A DNA stretch of 64,000 nt from Streptomyces chattanoogensis (GTDB lineage: Bacteria > Actinomycetota > Actinomycetes > Streptomycetales > Streptomycetaceae), in NCBI RefSeq assembly GCF_001294335.1, contig NZ_LGKG01000172.1, positions 1-64,000 of the forward strand. Direction: 5' to 3'. The position numbers and the translations under genes are program-made. The notes under the pieces are model-generated. The model ran no database searches, was not told the origin of the DNA, and worked only from the letters and a program-made list of their open reading frames with translations. Each line of letters begins with the position of its first letter. The first letter of the stretch is position 1. This document shows, piece after piece, positions 43,039 through 51,131 of this stretch.

Positions 43039-44580
43039 TCAGCGCGGCGAGGCGAGGTCCTGGGTCCACCAAGGGCCGCCCGTTCCGTGCACGATGCCGA
43101 TGCCGACCGCGGTGAATCGGCAGTTGAGCATGTTGTCACGGTGCATGGCGTCGCTCATCCAGTCGCCTACCGCCGCGTCAGCCGTACGCGGACCGCGGTC
43201 GAGGTTCTCGCCCCAGCTGCTCCAGGGGTATCCGGCGGCGGTGATTCGCTTGTCCGGGCCGGTGCCGTCCGGCGTGTCGTGTGCGTAGTAGCCGCGTGCC
43301 GCCATGTCGGTGGAGTGCCGCTGGGCAGCGAGGTGCAGCCTCCGGTCTCTACGGAGCGGACCGCAGCCGACCTGCGCACGGCGGCTGTTGATGAGCGCGA
43401 TGGCTTGTTGCTCCAGGTCGGGCGGCGTGGGTGACGGAGTGCCGGCCGGTGAGGCGGACGGGGTGGGCGATGCGGTGGCGGCCGTGCGTGACGGGGTCGG
43501 TGCGGGCGTGTGGCGGGGCGCCGATGTGGTGGGGGCAGGGGTGCCTGCCGTCTTCGGCTTGGCCTTGTGCTCGTTCCGGGGGGCGTCCGGAAACCACCAC
43601 AGCGCGGCGATGACGGCCGCTGCCAGCACCACCACGCCGGCGGCCGCCGCGCCCTTGGCGACCCGGCGCGGAGGGTGCGGTCGCTTCGGCACTGCGTGTG
43701 CGCCGTGGTCTGCGGACACGGGGTGTCCCGGGGCTGCCGTCGTTGATGCGGTCGCGGCGGTGGGCGCGTGCAGGACGGTGGGCGGGGTGAGGTGCGCGGG
43801 CAGTGGCAGCAGGGCGAGGCCCGCCAGGAGCCCCTCTGCAGGCAAGAGGTCGTTCCAGTGTTCCGAGCAGTTCCGGCACCCGCGCGAGTGGCGGGCTATG
43901 CGTTTGCGCCACAGGGCGCAGGGTTCGTTGTCCCAGGTGGCGGTCAGCTGGGCGAGTTCGGGGCACGGGGGACTCCCCGCGAGAGCACGGACGACGACAC
44001 GCCCCGTCTCCAGCTGCTCCTTCATCCGCTGGACACGGACCGCCGTATGGCGTGTGCTGCTGCCGACGGCGGCGGCGAGTTCCGCTCTGCTGATCTCCCC
44101 GGCGGCCTCCAGCCACCACAGGGACAGCAGCGCCCGGTCCCCCTCGTCCAGCCAACGGGTGGCCTCGGCCACCTCACGACGCTGACCGGAAAGCCCCAGT
44201 TGCAAGATGGTCAGGTCCACGAAATCGGCGGAACGGTCGGCCCGTTCCGGCGTCTGGTCCAAGCCGACGACGGGAGTCTTGTGGCTGACGGTCCAGCGGC
44301 GCCGTACCTGGTTCATGGCGATCGCCACCAGCCAGGAACGGAAGGACGCCGGCTCCCGTAGATCCGCCAACGACTCCAGGACGCGCAGCATGGTCTCCTG
44401 CACCACGTCGTCAACGTCCGCATGGCCGTCCAGCGCCCGGCCCACGACGTTGTAGATCAGTGGCAGGTACGCAGCGACCAGTTGCTCCCGGGCACCTTCG
44501 TCCCCGGCCCTGGCAGCCTCGACGGTCGCCGTACCGTTTTCCCGCTTCACGCCTCTTTGGTCCTGTTCATCCGTGTGCAC
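43039..44580 (-). CDS. Sigma-70-family factor fused to zinc-finger anti-sigma segment, membrane helix and extracellular CAP domain
   Basis: 513 residues from GTG 44580; GTG 44550 is an alternative but its GAGG is too close. Residues 30-100 are sigma region 2 (YLPLIYNVVGRALDGHADVD, DVVQETMLRVLES, SFRSWLVAIAMNQVRRR). Residues 145-195 are region 4-like (WLDEGDRALLSLWWLEAAGE, ISRAELAAAVGSSTRHTAV). Residues 206-240 carry C206, C221, H231, C235 and C238 (HSRGCRNCSEHW), an anti-sigma zinc motif. Residues 310-330 are a single membrane helix, 335-388 a Pro/Ser/Thr linker, and 389-513 a CAP/SCP domain (INSRRAQVGCGPLRRDRRLH, DMAARGYYAHDTPDG, SWGENL, MSDAMHRDNML). The polypeptide is continuous with no frameshift. 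It would be a membrane-tethered sigma factor whose activity might depend on proteolysis. A second CAP gene diverges from it. Confidence 0.88.
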   Translation of the reverse strand: MHTDEQDQRGVKRENGTATVEAARAGDEGAREQLVAAYLPLIYNVVGRALDGHADVDDVVQETMLRVLESLADLREPASFRSWLVAIAMNQVRRRWTVSHKTPVVGLDQTPERADRSADFVDLTILQLGLSGQRREVAEATRWLDEGDRALLSLWWLEAAGEISRAELAAAVGSSTRHTAVRVQRMKEQLETGRVVVRALAGSPPCPELAQLTATWDNEPCALWRKRIARHSRGCRNCSEHWNDLLPAEGLLAGLALLPLPAHLTPPTVLHAPTAATASTTAAPGHPVSADHGAHAVPKRPHPPRRVAKGAAAAGVVVLAAAVIAALWWFPDAPRNEHKAKPKTAGTPAPTTSAPRHTPAPTPSRTAATASPTPSASPAGTPSPTPPDLEQQAIALINSRRAQVGCGPLRRDRRLHLAAQRHSTDMAARGYYAHDTPDGTGPDKRITAAGYPWSSWGENLDRGPRTADAAVGDWMSDAMHRDNMLNCRFTAVGIGIVHGTGGPWWTQDLASPR

Positions 44581-44851
44581 ATCGATGGCCCCCGCACTCA
44601 GGTGACCCGCCGGACTCGCCGGGATAACAGAGAAACCTACGTGGATCCGGAATGACCTCGAGGCCCGGCCCCGCGGCCCCCGTCGGACCACCCGCGGCGG
44701 TCCGCTCCACATACGCCGAGAACTTTTCGTTATCCGGGACCGCGACCCGGCTCTCCTCTGTGCGGACCGCACACAACGGACCGCACAGACCCACATCCCC
44801 CACAGGCTGCGGAAGCCCCACAGGCTCCACGGCCGCACAGGAAACGGAACC
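44581..44851. promoter_or_regulatory. Divergent promoter region with inverted GGATAAC elements
   Basis: GGATAAC occurs on the plus strand at 44622-44628 and on the minus strand at 44735-44729, each followed by an A-rich stretch (AGAGAAAC and GAAAAGTTC). One could be a -35 box for each divergent gene, and the shared sequence suggests recognition by the same sigma factor. The -10 boxes are not clear. Confidence 0.4.
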
Positions 44852-45778
44852 ATGAACAACGACGACACCTTCCGGCCGGCACGTCGCGACGAAACGCCGA
44901 CCGGGACCGGCCACCGGTCCGGCGAGGCTGCCTCGCGCCGTCGTTCCGCCGCGCCCCGGCCCGGCGGCCGGCACGGTCGCAACGGCGGGACCCACCGCGC
45001 CGGCACCAGCCGTCCCCGCCTCCGGCGCAAGGGCATGCTGCTGGCCGTGGCGGCCGCGATCGCCGCGGGCTGCTGCTCCCTCGTACTGATACGCCCCGCC
45101 TCCGGCCCCGACCAGGAGCTCACGGCGAACCGGTCCCTGCCGGAGCCGCGCACGGGGGACGTCTCCGCCCTGTCGGCGCCGGGCAGCGCCTCACCCTCGC
45201 CCCACCGCCACGAGGCGTCGGCCGCCCCGTCCGATGCCGAACGGCACGGCAAGCGGCACACCCCCCAACCGCCGCGGAAGGCCCGCCCCGAGAGCAGCCC
45301 GAAGGCCGGGAACACGATGCCCCGTGCCTCCCGCGCCGGGTCCGGAGCGAGCACCAGCGCCCCCGCCGCACCGCGGACCGCAACCGGCACCGCGGCGCGG
45401 TTCGCCAAGAAGATCGTCGACCTGGTCAACGCCCAGCGGGCCCAGCACGGTTGCGGCCCGCTCACCGTCGACCGCCGGCTGCAGAAGGCCGCGCAGGCCC
45501 ACTCGAACGACATGGCCGCCCGCAACTACTACGAGCACAACACCCCGGAAGGCATCGACCCCGGAACCCGTATGACCCGTGCCGGATTCCAGTGGAGCAG
45601 CTGGGCGGAGAACATCTTCAAGAGCCCCAAGGACCCGGACACGGCGCTGAAGGGCTGGATGGAAAGCCCCGGACACCGGGACAACATCCTCAACTGCTCC
45701 TACAAGTCCACCGGCGTCGGCGTCAACCTCAGCGCCAACGGCCCCTGGTGGACCCAGGACTTCGCCACCCACTCCTGA
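44852..45778 (+). CDS. Membrane-anchored CAP/SCP domain protein
   Basis: 308 residues. A basic cytoplasmic N-terminus is followed by a single hydrophobic helix (GMLLAVAAAIAAGCCSLVLI, residues 61-80), a 95-residue Pro/Ser/Ala/Arg linker, and a CAP domain (residues 185-305). The CAP domain has VDLVNAQRAQHGCGPLTVDR, RLQKAAQAHSNDMAARNYYE, HNTPEG, WSSWAENIF and MESPGHRDNILNCSYKSTGV. This is the bacterial CAP pattern with His, Glu and His in the conserved cleft. It is close in sequence to the CAP domain of the divergent sigma fusion. CAP proteins of bacteria are secreted; their function is mostly unknown (proposed wall or lipid binding, or protease-like). Likely co-regulated with the fusion. Confidence 0.9.
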   Translation: MNNDDTFRPARRDETPTGTGHRSGEAASRRRSAAPRPGGRHGRNGGTHRAGTSRPRLRRKGMLLAVAAAIAAGCCSLVLIRPASGPDQELTANRSLPEPRTGDVSALSAPGSASPSPHRHEASAAPSDAERHGKRHTPQPPRKARPESSPKAGNTMPRASRAGSGASTSAPAAPRTATGTAARFAKKIVDLVNAQRAQHGCGPLTVDRRLQKAAQAHSNDMAARNYYEHNTPEGIDPGTRMTRAGFQWSSWAENIFKSPKDPDTALKGWMESPGHRDNILNCSYKSTGVGVNLSANGPWWTQDFATHS

Positions 45779-45798
45779 CCCACACCGGCACCTGAACC

Positions 45799-45834
45799 GA
45801 GCTTCGCGCGGCCACCACCGGTCGCGCGAAGCTC
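45799..45834 (+). terminator. Strong terminator after the CAP gene
   Basis: GAGCTTCGCGCG (45799-45810) pairs perfectly with CGCGCGAAGCTC (45823-45834). Three more inner pairs extend it to 15 base pairs around a six-base loop. Confidence 0.88.
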
Positions 45835-46274
45835 CGGTCGCAGCAGGGGCCGGCCGTCCTGGTCCTGACGCCGCATTCCACATTTCATACGGCGTGCATA
45901 GAACGGCACGCTCCGCTACCTCTATTCTCGCCGCATGGCAGCAGAAGGAATGCTCGCTGCTCGCCGCCATGTCGATTTCGGCAGGCTGGCGAGCGCGCTG
46001 TGTACGGTCGCCACGGCGTGACCGCCGGGCCCGGTCGCCTGCCCCACGGCAAGTGACCCCGCTCTCGTCCGGTCAGCTCGCGCCACATCGCCATCGTCAC
46101 GGGATCCCCACCTGGCGCCCCCGTCAAAGCGCCCGACTCCCGTCTCTTCCTCGTATCCGGCAGACACTGCCGTACCCCGCGCGGGCGCGCGACGTCCCCC
46201 CAACTCCGCGTACGCAGAATGCGGTTCCGCACGCCCGCGCCGCCACTTCGATGGACCACAGGAGGAAACGACCC
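45835..46274. other. Intergenic region upstream of the sulfatase
   Basis: 440 bases. An AT-rich stretch near 45880-45900 (CACATTTCATACGG) could hold a promoter. Other open frames are featureless. Confidence 0.4.
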
Positions 46275-47672
46275 ATGAGTCACGACAGACCGCAGGTGAG
46301 CCGGCGCGGCTTTCTCGCCGGTACGGCGGCGGCAGCCGCCACGGCAGCCGCACCCGCGATAGCCCAGGTGGCGGCCGCAGGCCCGGCGAACGCCGCGTCC
46401 CGCCCCAACATCCTGCTGATCGTCACCGACGACCAGCCCAAACACACCGACTGGGCGATCCAGAAGACCCTCGACTGGATCGCGGGTCAGGGCGTGAAGT
46501 TCACCCACGGCCATGTCACCACACCGCTGTGCGCACCCTCGCGCTCGTCCGTCTTCACGGGCCGCTACGCCCACAACCACGGCGTGCGGGACAACGGCCA
46601 CGCGCACAACCTCGACCAGAGCACCACGGTGCAGCGCTACCTCAAGCAGGCCGGCTACCGCACCGGCCTGTTCGGCAAGTACCTCAACTCCTGGACACTC
46701 GCCGACAACCCGCCGCACTTCGAGGACTTCGCCCTGCTGCAGCCGGGCTACGTCGACGCCCAGTGGAACGTCAACGGCACGGTCCAGACGATCAACGGCT
46801 ACACCACCAACATCATCAAGAACAAGACGCTGAACTTCCTGGACAAGGCAGCCACAGACACCCGCCCGTGGTTCGCCTACGTCACCCCGTACGCCTCGCA
46901 CGAACCCAACACGCCCGCTCCCGCATACGCAGACACGGTCGTACCGGACTGGAACGGCCGTCCTTCCGTCCCGGAGAACGACCGCAGCGACAAACCGCAG
47001 TACGTGAAGGACGCAACCAACACCCTGGCCGACGGCCAGGCAGTGCGGCAGCGGCAGCTGCGGACGCTGCTGTCCGTCGACGACGCCGTCCAGGCATTCA
47101 AGGACAAGCTGACAGCCCTGGGGCAGCTGAACAACACCCTGGTCATCCACATCGGCGACAACGGCTTCCAGTGGGCCGACCACGGCCTTCTCGGGAAGGG
47201 GACGCCGTACTCCCCGGCCCACGAGGTGCCGTTCCACCTGTCCTGGCCGGCCGCCGGACTGAACTCCGGGACCACCGACAACCGGATCGTCGGCAACATC
47301 GACATCGCCCCCACCATCCTCGACGCGGCCGGGATCACCCCGACGCACTCGGTGGACGGCAAGTCGCTGCTCGGCTCCTTCAACCGTGACCATCTGCTGG
47401 TCGAGTGGTGGAAGCAGGGCAGCGCGGGCGTCAAGGACACCTGGGCGTCCTACGTCGCCAAGGACAAGCAGTACGTCGAGTACTACGACCTGTGGACCGA
47501 CGCCAACGGCAATGAGACCGGCACCGGACAGGTGACGTTCCGGGAGTACTACGACCTCGTCAACGACCAGTACCAGCTGACGAACAAGCTCTACCAGGCA
47601 ACGCCCGCGGAGGAGCAGAACCTGGGCATTCCGGCGCTCGCCTCCCAGCTCGCCGCCGACCGCGCGAGCTAG
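46275..47672 (+). CDS. Tat-exported sulfatase
   Basis: 465 residues, ATG preceded by GGAGGAAAC. The Tat signal is QVSRRGFLAGTAAAAATAAA. The mature part opens with PNILLIVTDDQPKH, the metal-binding Asp pair (Asp52, Asp53). The sulfatase signature is TTPLCAPSRSSVFTGRYAHN, with Cys86 in C-A-P-S-R, to be converted to formylglycine. Later HIGDNGFQWADHGLLGKGTP completes the metal site. It hydrolyses sulfate esters outside the cell; the substrate may be a carbohydrate or aryl sulfate. The family usually depends on an FGE, and one lies just downstream. Confidence 0.9.
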   Translation: MSHDRPQVSRRGFLAGTAAAAATAAAPAIAQVAAAGPANAASRPNILLIVTDDQPKHTDWAIQKTLDWIAGQGVKFTHGHVTTPLCAPSRSSVFTGRYAHNHGVRDNGHAHNLDQSTTVQRYLKQAGYRTGLFGKYLNSWTLADNPPHFEDFALLQPGYVDAQWNVNGTVQTINGYTTNIIKNKTLNFLDKAATDTRPWFAYVTPYASHEPNTPAPAYADTVVPDWNGRPSVPENDRSDKPQYVKDATNTLADGQAVRQRQLRTLLSVDDAVQAFKDKLTALGQLNNTLVIHIGDNGFQWADHGLLGKGTPYSPAHEVPFHLSWPAAGLNSGTTDNRIVGNIDIAPTILDAAGITPTHSVDGKSLLGSFNRDHLLVEWWKQGSAGVKDTWASYVAKDKQYVEYYDLWTDANGNETGTGQVTFREYYDLVNDQYQLTNKLYQATPAEEQNLGIPALASQLAADRAS

Positions 47673-47742
47673 CGGAACGGCCCACGGCCTCGCACAGCAC
47701 CATCCGGCCGATTCCGCCCCCCTCGGCCGGTCCGCACCATCC

Positions 47743-47777
47743 GGCCGGGCACCCGCTTCCGCTGCGGGCGCCCGGCC
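47743..47777 (+). terminator. GC-rich hairpin between sulfatase and FGE genes
   Basis: GGCCGGGC (47743-47750) pairs with GCCCGGCC (47770-47777), with inner ACCCGC/GCGGG pairing. It may terminate or attenuate before the FGE gene. Confidence 0.6.
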
Positions 47778-47802
47778 GGCCCCCTCGACGCCTGGAGCTG
47801 CC

Positions 47803-48693
47803 ATGTCCTCCTCCTGCTGCACACCCGGCCGCAGCACCCTCACGATCGCTCCGGCCGTGTCCACCGCCCCGCCCCGCCCACAGGCGGCACTCCGGATCGC
47901 CAAGCAGCTGATCGCCCTCCCCGGCGGGCGGTTCCTCATGGGCGGCGACGACCCGGACGGCATCCCGGCCGATGGCGAGGGCCCGGTCCGCGAGGTCGAG
48001 GTCGCCCCCTTCCGGATCGCCCCCACGACCGTGACCAACGCCCAGTTCGCGACCTTCGTCAAGGCGACCGGCCATGTCACCGAAGCCGAAAGCTTCGGTT
48101 TCTCCTTCGTCTTCTTCGGCCTCCTCTCCGGCGAGCTCGAGGCCGCTTCACCGCCGGTCGAGGACGTTCCCTGGTGGCGCGTGGTGGAGGGCGCGACCTG
48201 GCGCCACCCCGAGGGCCCAGGGTCTTCCTTCACGGCGCGGCAGCACCACCCCGTCGTCCATGTGTCCTGGAACGACGCGCAGGCGTTCTGCGAGTGGTCC
48301 GGTACGAGACTGCCCACCGAGGCAGAGTGGGAGTACGCGGCCCGCGGCGGCCTCGTCCGCCGCCGCTACCCCTGGGGCGATGAACTGGCCCCCCGCGGCC
48401 GGACGATGCTCAACATCTGGCAGGGCGCCTTTCCCACCGCCCACACGGGACCCGCCGGACCCGGCACCGTACCGGCAAAGTCCCACCGCCCCAACGCATA
48501 CGGCCTGTACAACACCGTCGGCAACGTATGGGAATGGTGCGCCGACTGGTTCAGCCCGGACACCTCGCGCGTCATGCGCGGCGGCTCCTACCTGTGCCAC
48601 GACTCCTACTGCAACCGCTACCGCGTCGCGGCCCGCAGCCGTAACACCCCCGACAGCTCCACGGGCAACATCGGCTTCCGGGTGGCGGCTTGA
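47803..48693 (+). CDS. Formylglycine-generating enzyme (sulfatase modifying factor)
   Basis: 296 residues. The FGE-sulfatase fold is recognised from FLMGGDDPDGIPADGEGPVR, EVEVAPFRIAPTTVTNAQFA, HHPVVHVSWNDAQAFCEWSG, RLPTEAEWEYAARGG, YPWGDE and GNVWEWCADWF. The copper-binding cysteines are Cys265 and Cys270 in GGSYLCHDSYCNRYR, with the expected five-residue spacing. It oxidises the Cys of the C-x-P-S-R motif to formylglycine in the cytoplasm, before the Tat-dependent export of the sulfatase. The gene follows the sulfatase by 130 bases; a hairpin lies between. N-terminal residues 1-35 are a Ser/Thr/Pro-rich extension. Confidence 0.92.
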   Translation: MSSSCCTPGRSTLTIAPAVSTAPPRPQAALRIAKQLIALPGGRFLMGGDDPDGIPADGEGPVREVEVAPFRIAPTTVTNAQFATFVKATGHVTEAESFGFSFVFFGLLSGELEAASPPVEDVPWWRVVEGATWRHPEGPGSSFTARQHHPVVHVSWNDAQAFCEWSGTRLPTEAEWEYAARGGLVRRRYPWGDELAPRGRTMLNIWQGAFPTAHTGPAGPGTVPAKSHRPNAYGLYNTVGNVWEWCADWFSPDTSRVMRGGSYLCHDSYCNRYRVAARSRNTPDSSTGNIGFRVAA

Positions 48694-48750
48694 GTGGTGG
48701 GCCGAGTGCGGTGGGTCGAGTGTCGGCTGACTGTCGGCTGGCGAGGCCCG

Positions 48751-49641
48751 TCAGGGCCTCTCCGCCGGAATGCGGGTCGGGATCGTCGGGAGCACCACGT
48801 ACCGCGGCTCCGGGGAAGGAACGCGGTCCGAGCGCGCGATCGCGAGGAGATCCGGAAGCTCGAAGTCCTGCGCGGCCTCGAGATCGACCGTGTATCCGAG
48901 GTCCCCCAGGCTCGCCACCGTCAGCCGGCTCATGGGGTTGTCGTTCAGTGGTGTGCCGGGGCGGCCGCCGATGGTCGGCGACATCAGCTCGTTGGCGAAC
49001 ACACTCTCGCGCCAGTGGCCGCCTGCGCTTCCGATACCGCCGACGTTTGCCACAGGTACCGCGGTGGGGGCATTTCCGATGAGCTTGCCGAACTCCGTCA
49101 TCGCCCCGGGGCCGACGAAGGTCGGGTTGCTGCCGGGGAAGTCCTTCAGGAACCCGAAATCGGTCCAGACGGTTCCGATTCCCAGCACGTGCCCCATCTC
49201 ATGCGTGATGACATCGAGGAGCATGCCCTCCTCTTCCATCTGGGCCAGGTCGGCGCTGTCGAACCTCATGTGCCCCTTCACGGGGAGCCCTGCTCCGCTG
49301 GCCGCATCCTCGCTCCGGAACTGCGTCGGGCCGGCCGATCCGAGGGTGTTGGGGTTGTGATTGACGCCGTCCATCGGCACGCCTTCGGCGTCGATCAAGA
49401 GGTCGTCGACCACGACCTCACCGGTGATGTCGTGAATGACCGCGGTCTCCAGGTCTCCCACGATGACGTGCGCCCAGCGGTCCGCGGCCTTCTTGAACAC
49501 GTTCTTCTGGCTGTTCGTCAGGCCTCCGAGGAACCGCACATCGATCTGGAACGGAGACGTGGTCGCGGCGAGCTCCGCGGCGCGGTCAGCGTTCGCGACA
49601 GCCTTGTACGTTTCGAATACGTAGGGGCTCTGTCCGGCCAT
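48751..49641 (-). CDS. Leishmanolysin-like (M8) metalloprotease, no evident signal peptide
   Basis: 296 residues. The zinc site is ITHEMGHVLGIGTVW (147-151, HExxH with the following Gly). The upstream fold FQIDVRFLGGLTNSQKNVFK, KAADRWAHVI and the downstream ELMSPTIGGRPGTPLN, SRLTVASLGDLGYTV are typical of bacterial leishmanolysin-related peptidases, where the third His is near the MSP turn. There is no hydrophobic N-terminal segment, so the export route is unclear; some homologues are fused to other domains. The substrate is unknown. It is co-directional with the next, anchored gene but lies 270 bases beyond that gene's stop. Confidence 0.83.
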   Translation of the reverse strand: MAGQSPYVFETYKAVANADRAAELAATTSPFQIDVRFLGGLTNSQKNVFKKAADRWAHVIVGDLETAVIHDITGEVVVDDLLIDAEGVPMDGVNHNPNTLGSAGPTQFRSEDAASGAGLPVKGHMRFDSADLAQMEEEGMLLDVITHEMGHVLGIGTVWTDFGFLKDFPGSNPTFVGPGAMTEFGKLIGNAPTAVPVANVGGIGSAGGHWRESVFANELMSPTIGGRPGTPLNDNPMSRLTVASLGDLGYTVDLEAAQDFELPDLLAIARSDRVPSPEPRYVVLPTIPTRIPAERP

Positions 49642-49864
49642 GGCTACTCCTCCTGTCGCGAGTAGCTGGATTTATCCCTCAAAATGAGACTAAAGGCTTT
49701 TCCGGTAGATAGGCGATGCAACCAAATACGGTTGAACGTTCACCGTCAGAGCCCGAGGTTGCGGGCGAGGGCGGCCGGACGGCCGTCGACCGTACTGAAG
49801 GGCAGGGTTGGGCACGGTTGGGATCCGAGCGCGCCGCCCGGCAACCAGGCGCTGCCCGACGTGA

Positions 49865-49901
49865 CTGTGCCCCCGAGCCCGCGCGGGGCACGGGGGCACA
49901 G
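49865..49901 (-). terminator. Terminator after the sortase-anchored protein gene
   Basis: CTGTGCCCCCG (49865-49875) and CGGGGGCACAG (49891-49901) are perfect inverted copies, placed just after the leftward stop at 49907. Confidence 0.85.
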
Positions 49902-49906
49902 GCGGG

Positions 49907-50587
49907 TCAGTGCTGCTGTGCCTTGCGGCGGCGGAACACCAGGTAGCCGCCGGCCGCGACGAGCGCCGCGGCCGCCGTGGACAGCAGGCCGACGGGGGCG
50001 CCGTTACCGGTCTCGGCGAGGTCGCCGTTGACCTCGGCGGACTTTGACGACGAGGGGGAGGCGGCCGGGGAGGTCGGTGCGCTGCCCGCGTGGGAGGCGG
50101 TCGGCTGAGCGGCGGTCGGCTGAGCGGTGGCGGAGGGGGTGGCGTGCGCCGAGGGGTTGCCGCCGCCCGGCTGGTCCTTGCCCGCACAGTCGGTCCAGAA
50201 GACCTTCTGCTTGGCCCGGCCGTGCTCGCCGTCGAAGTTCCAGAAGAGCTTGTAGTGGCCGTCGGGCAGGGACAGGTCCTGCGTACGGCCGTGTCCCTCG
50301 CCACCGAGCGTCAGAGAGCCGGTCTTCACGGTCTCGCCCTTGACGTCGGCGGTCGGGGCCCAGGATTCGATGTGCCAGTCGACCTGCTGGTCGCCGTCGA
50401 AGCCGAAGGCGTCCAGGTAGAAGGTGCACACGTGGGGCTCGTTCTTGCGGAGCTCCTCACCGGTCTTGGCGTCGTGGATCTTCACGGTGCCGTTGTCGCC
50501 GGGGGCGGTGGCGTAAGCGGAAGGGGCGAGCAGCAGGGCCGCGGCCACGGCGGCCGTGAGCGTGCCTGCGGAAACAAGCGGGCGCAT
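49907..50587 (-). CDS. Sortase-anchored surface protein (LAETG motif)
   Basis: 226 residues from ATG 50587. A signal peptide (VSAGTLTAAVAAALLLAPSA) is followed by a beta-rich domain (DNGTVKIHDAKTGEELRKNE, HVCTFYLDAFGFDGDQQVDW, GHYKLFWNFDGEHG) with two cysteines. A Ser/Thr/Ala/Pro stalk and the sorting signal LAETGNGAPVGLLST follow, then a hydrophobic helix and an RRRK tail. Streptomyces class E sortases recognise LAxTG, so anchoring by SrtE-type enzymes is expected. No SrtE gene is in the window; only a class F enzyme is present. The domain is a common Streptomyces surface module of unknown function. Confidence 0.85.
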   Translation of the reverse strand: MRPLVSAGTLTAAVAAALLLAPSAYATAPGDNGTVKIHDAKTGEELRKNEPHVCTFYLDAFGFDGDQQVDWHIESWAPTADVKGETVKTGSLTLGGEGHGRTQDLSLPDGHYKLFWNFDGEHGRAKQKVFWTDCAGKDQPGGGNPSAHATPSATAQPTAAQPTASHAGSAPTSPAASPSSSKSAEVNGDLAETGNGAPVGLLSTAAAALVAAGGYLVFRRRKAQQH

Positions 50588-51002
50588 GGGCATTCCAACG
50601 GTAAAAGGGGAGGGTTGCCGTGGGGGGCGGCTCAGCTTCCTGCGGCCTCGGGAGCCCGTCAAGGCAACTCAAAACACTTATGTCGTGGAGCGCATCGCTC
50701 GCCCCATTAATCCCGCATAACGATTAGGTACGGGCCTCTGTCGACCCTCAGCCCCATCGACCGCCGCCCGCACCCGCACCCGCTGCCGTCGGGCGACGTG
50801 GGTTTCGACCCTCGGTCATGCTCGGGGTCAGACGGCCGCCACCCCTTCCCCTTGCCGCAGCCCTCGTACCTGGGTCGGGGCACCCCCGCTCGCTGGACCG
50901 GGGTCATCAATTGTGCTGGCGGGTAGGGCGCTTGCATGGGGGCCATGTCGCGCCTATCAGGCCCACTGGTCTAGGCATCTCCGCGGCCCGGCTCAGCTCA
51001 TT
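50588..51002. other. Intergenic region with nothing recognised
   Basis: About 415 bases, upstream part probably the promoter of the anchored protein gene (AT-rich 50665-50720). The rest is GC-rich without a supported gene. Confidence 0.35.
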
Positions 51003-51066
51003 CCAGAACACCGGAACATCCCAGAACACCGGAACATCCCAGAACACCGGAACATCCCAGAAAACC
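51003..51066. repeat. 18-bp tandem repeat, three and a half copies
   Basis: CCAGAACACCGGAACATC starts at 51003, 51021 and 51039, and a partial fourth copy (CCAGAAAACC) at 51057. Read rightwards it encodes a six-residue PEHRNI repeat in the frame of the following ORF. There are no spacers, so it is not CRISPR-like. Confidence 0.92.
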
Positions 51067-51131
51067 GACCTGATGCAGTTTCCGCGGGAGGTCGTCCGCT
51101 CCGCTCTGCACCCGCAGTCGGCCTGCACCGG

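Noticed and set aside
44581..45525. An upstream extension of the sigma-CAP fusion
   Set aside because: It lies antisense to the divergent CAP gene, and its composition is Arg/Ser/Gly-rich with no domain.
45885..48317. An 810-codon minus-strand frame across the sulfatase and FGE genes
   Set aside because: It is antisense to two well-supported enzymes and shows only low-complexity Val/Gly/Asp content.
51003..51066. A possible CRISPR-like array
   Set aside because: The 18-base units are contiguous with no spacers, and there are no cas genes in the window.
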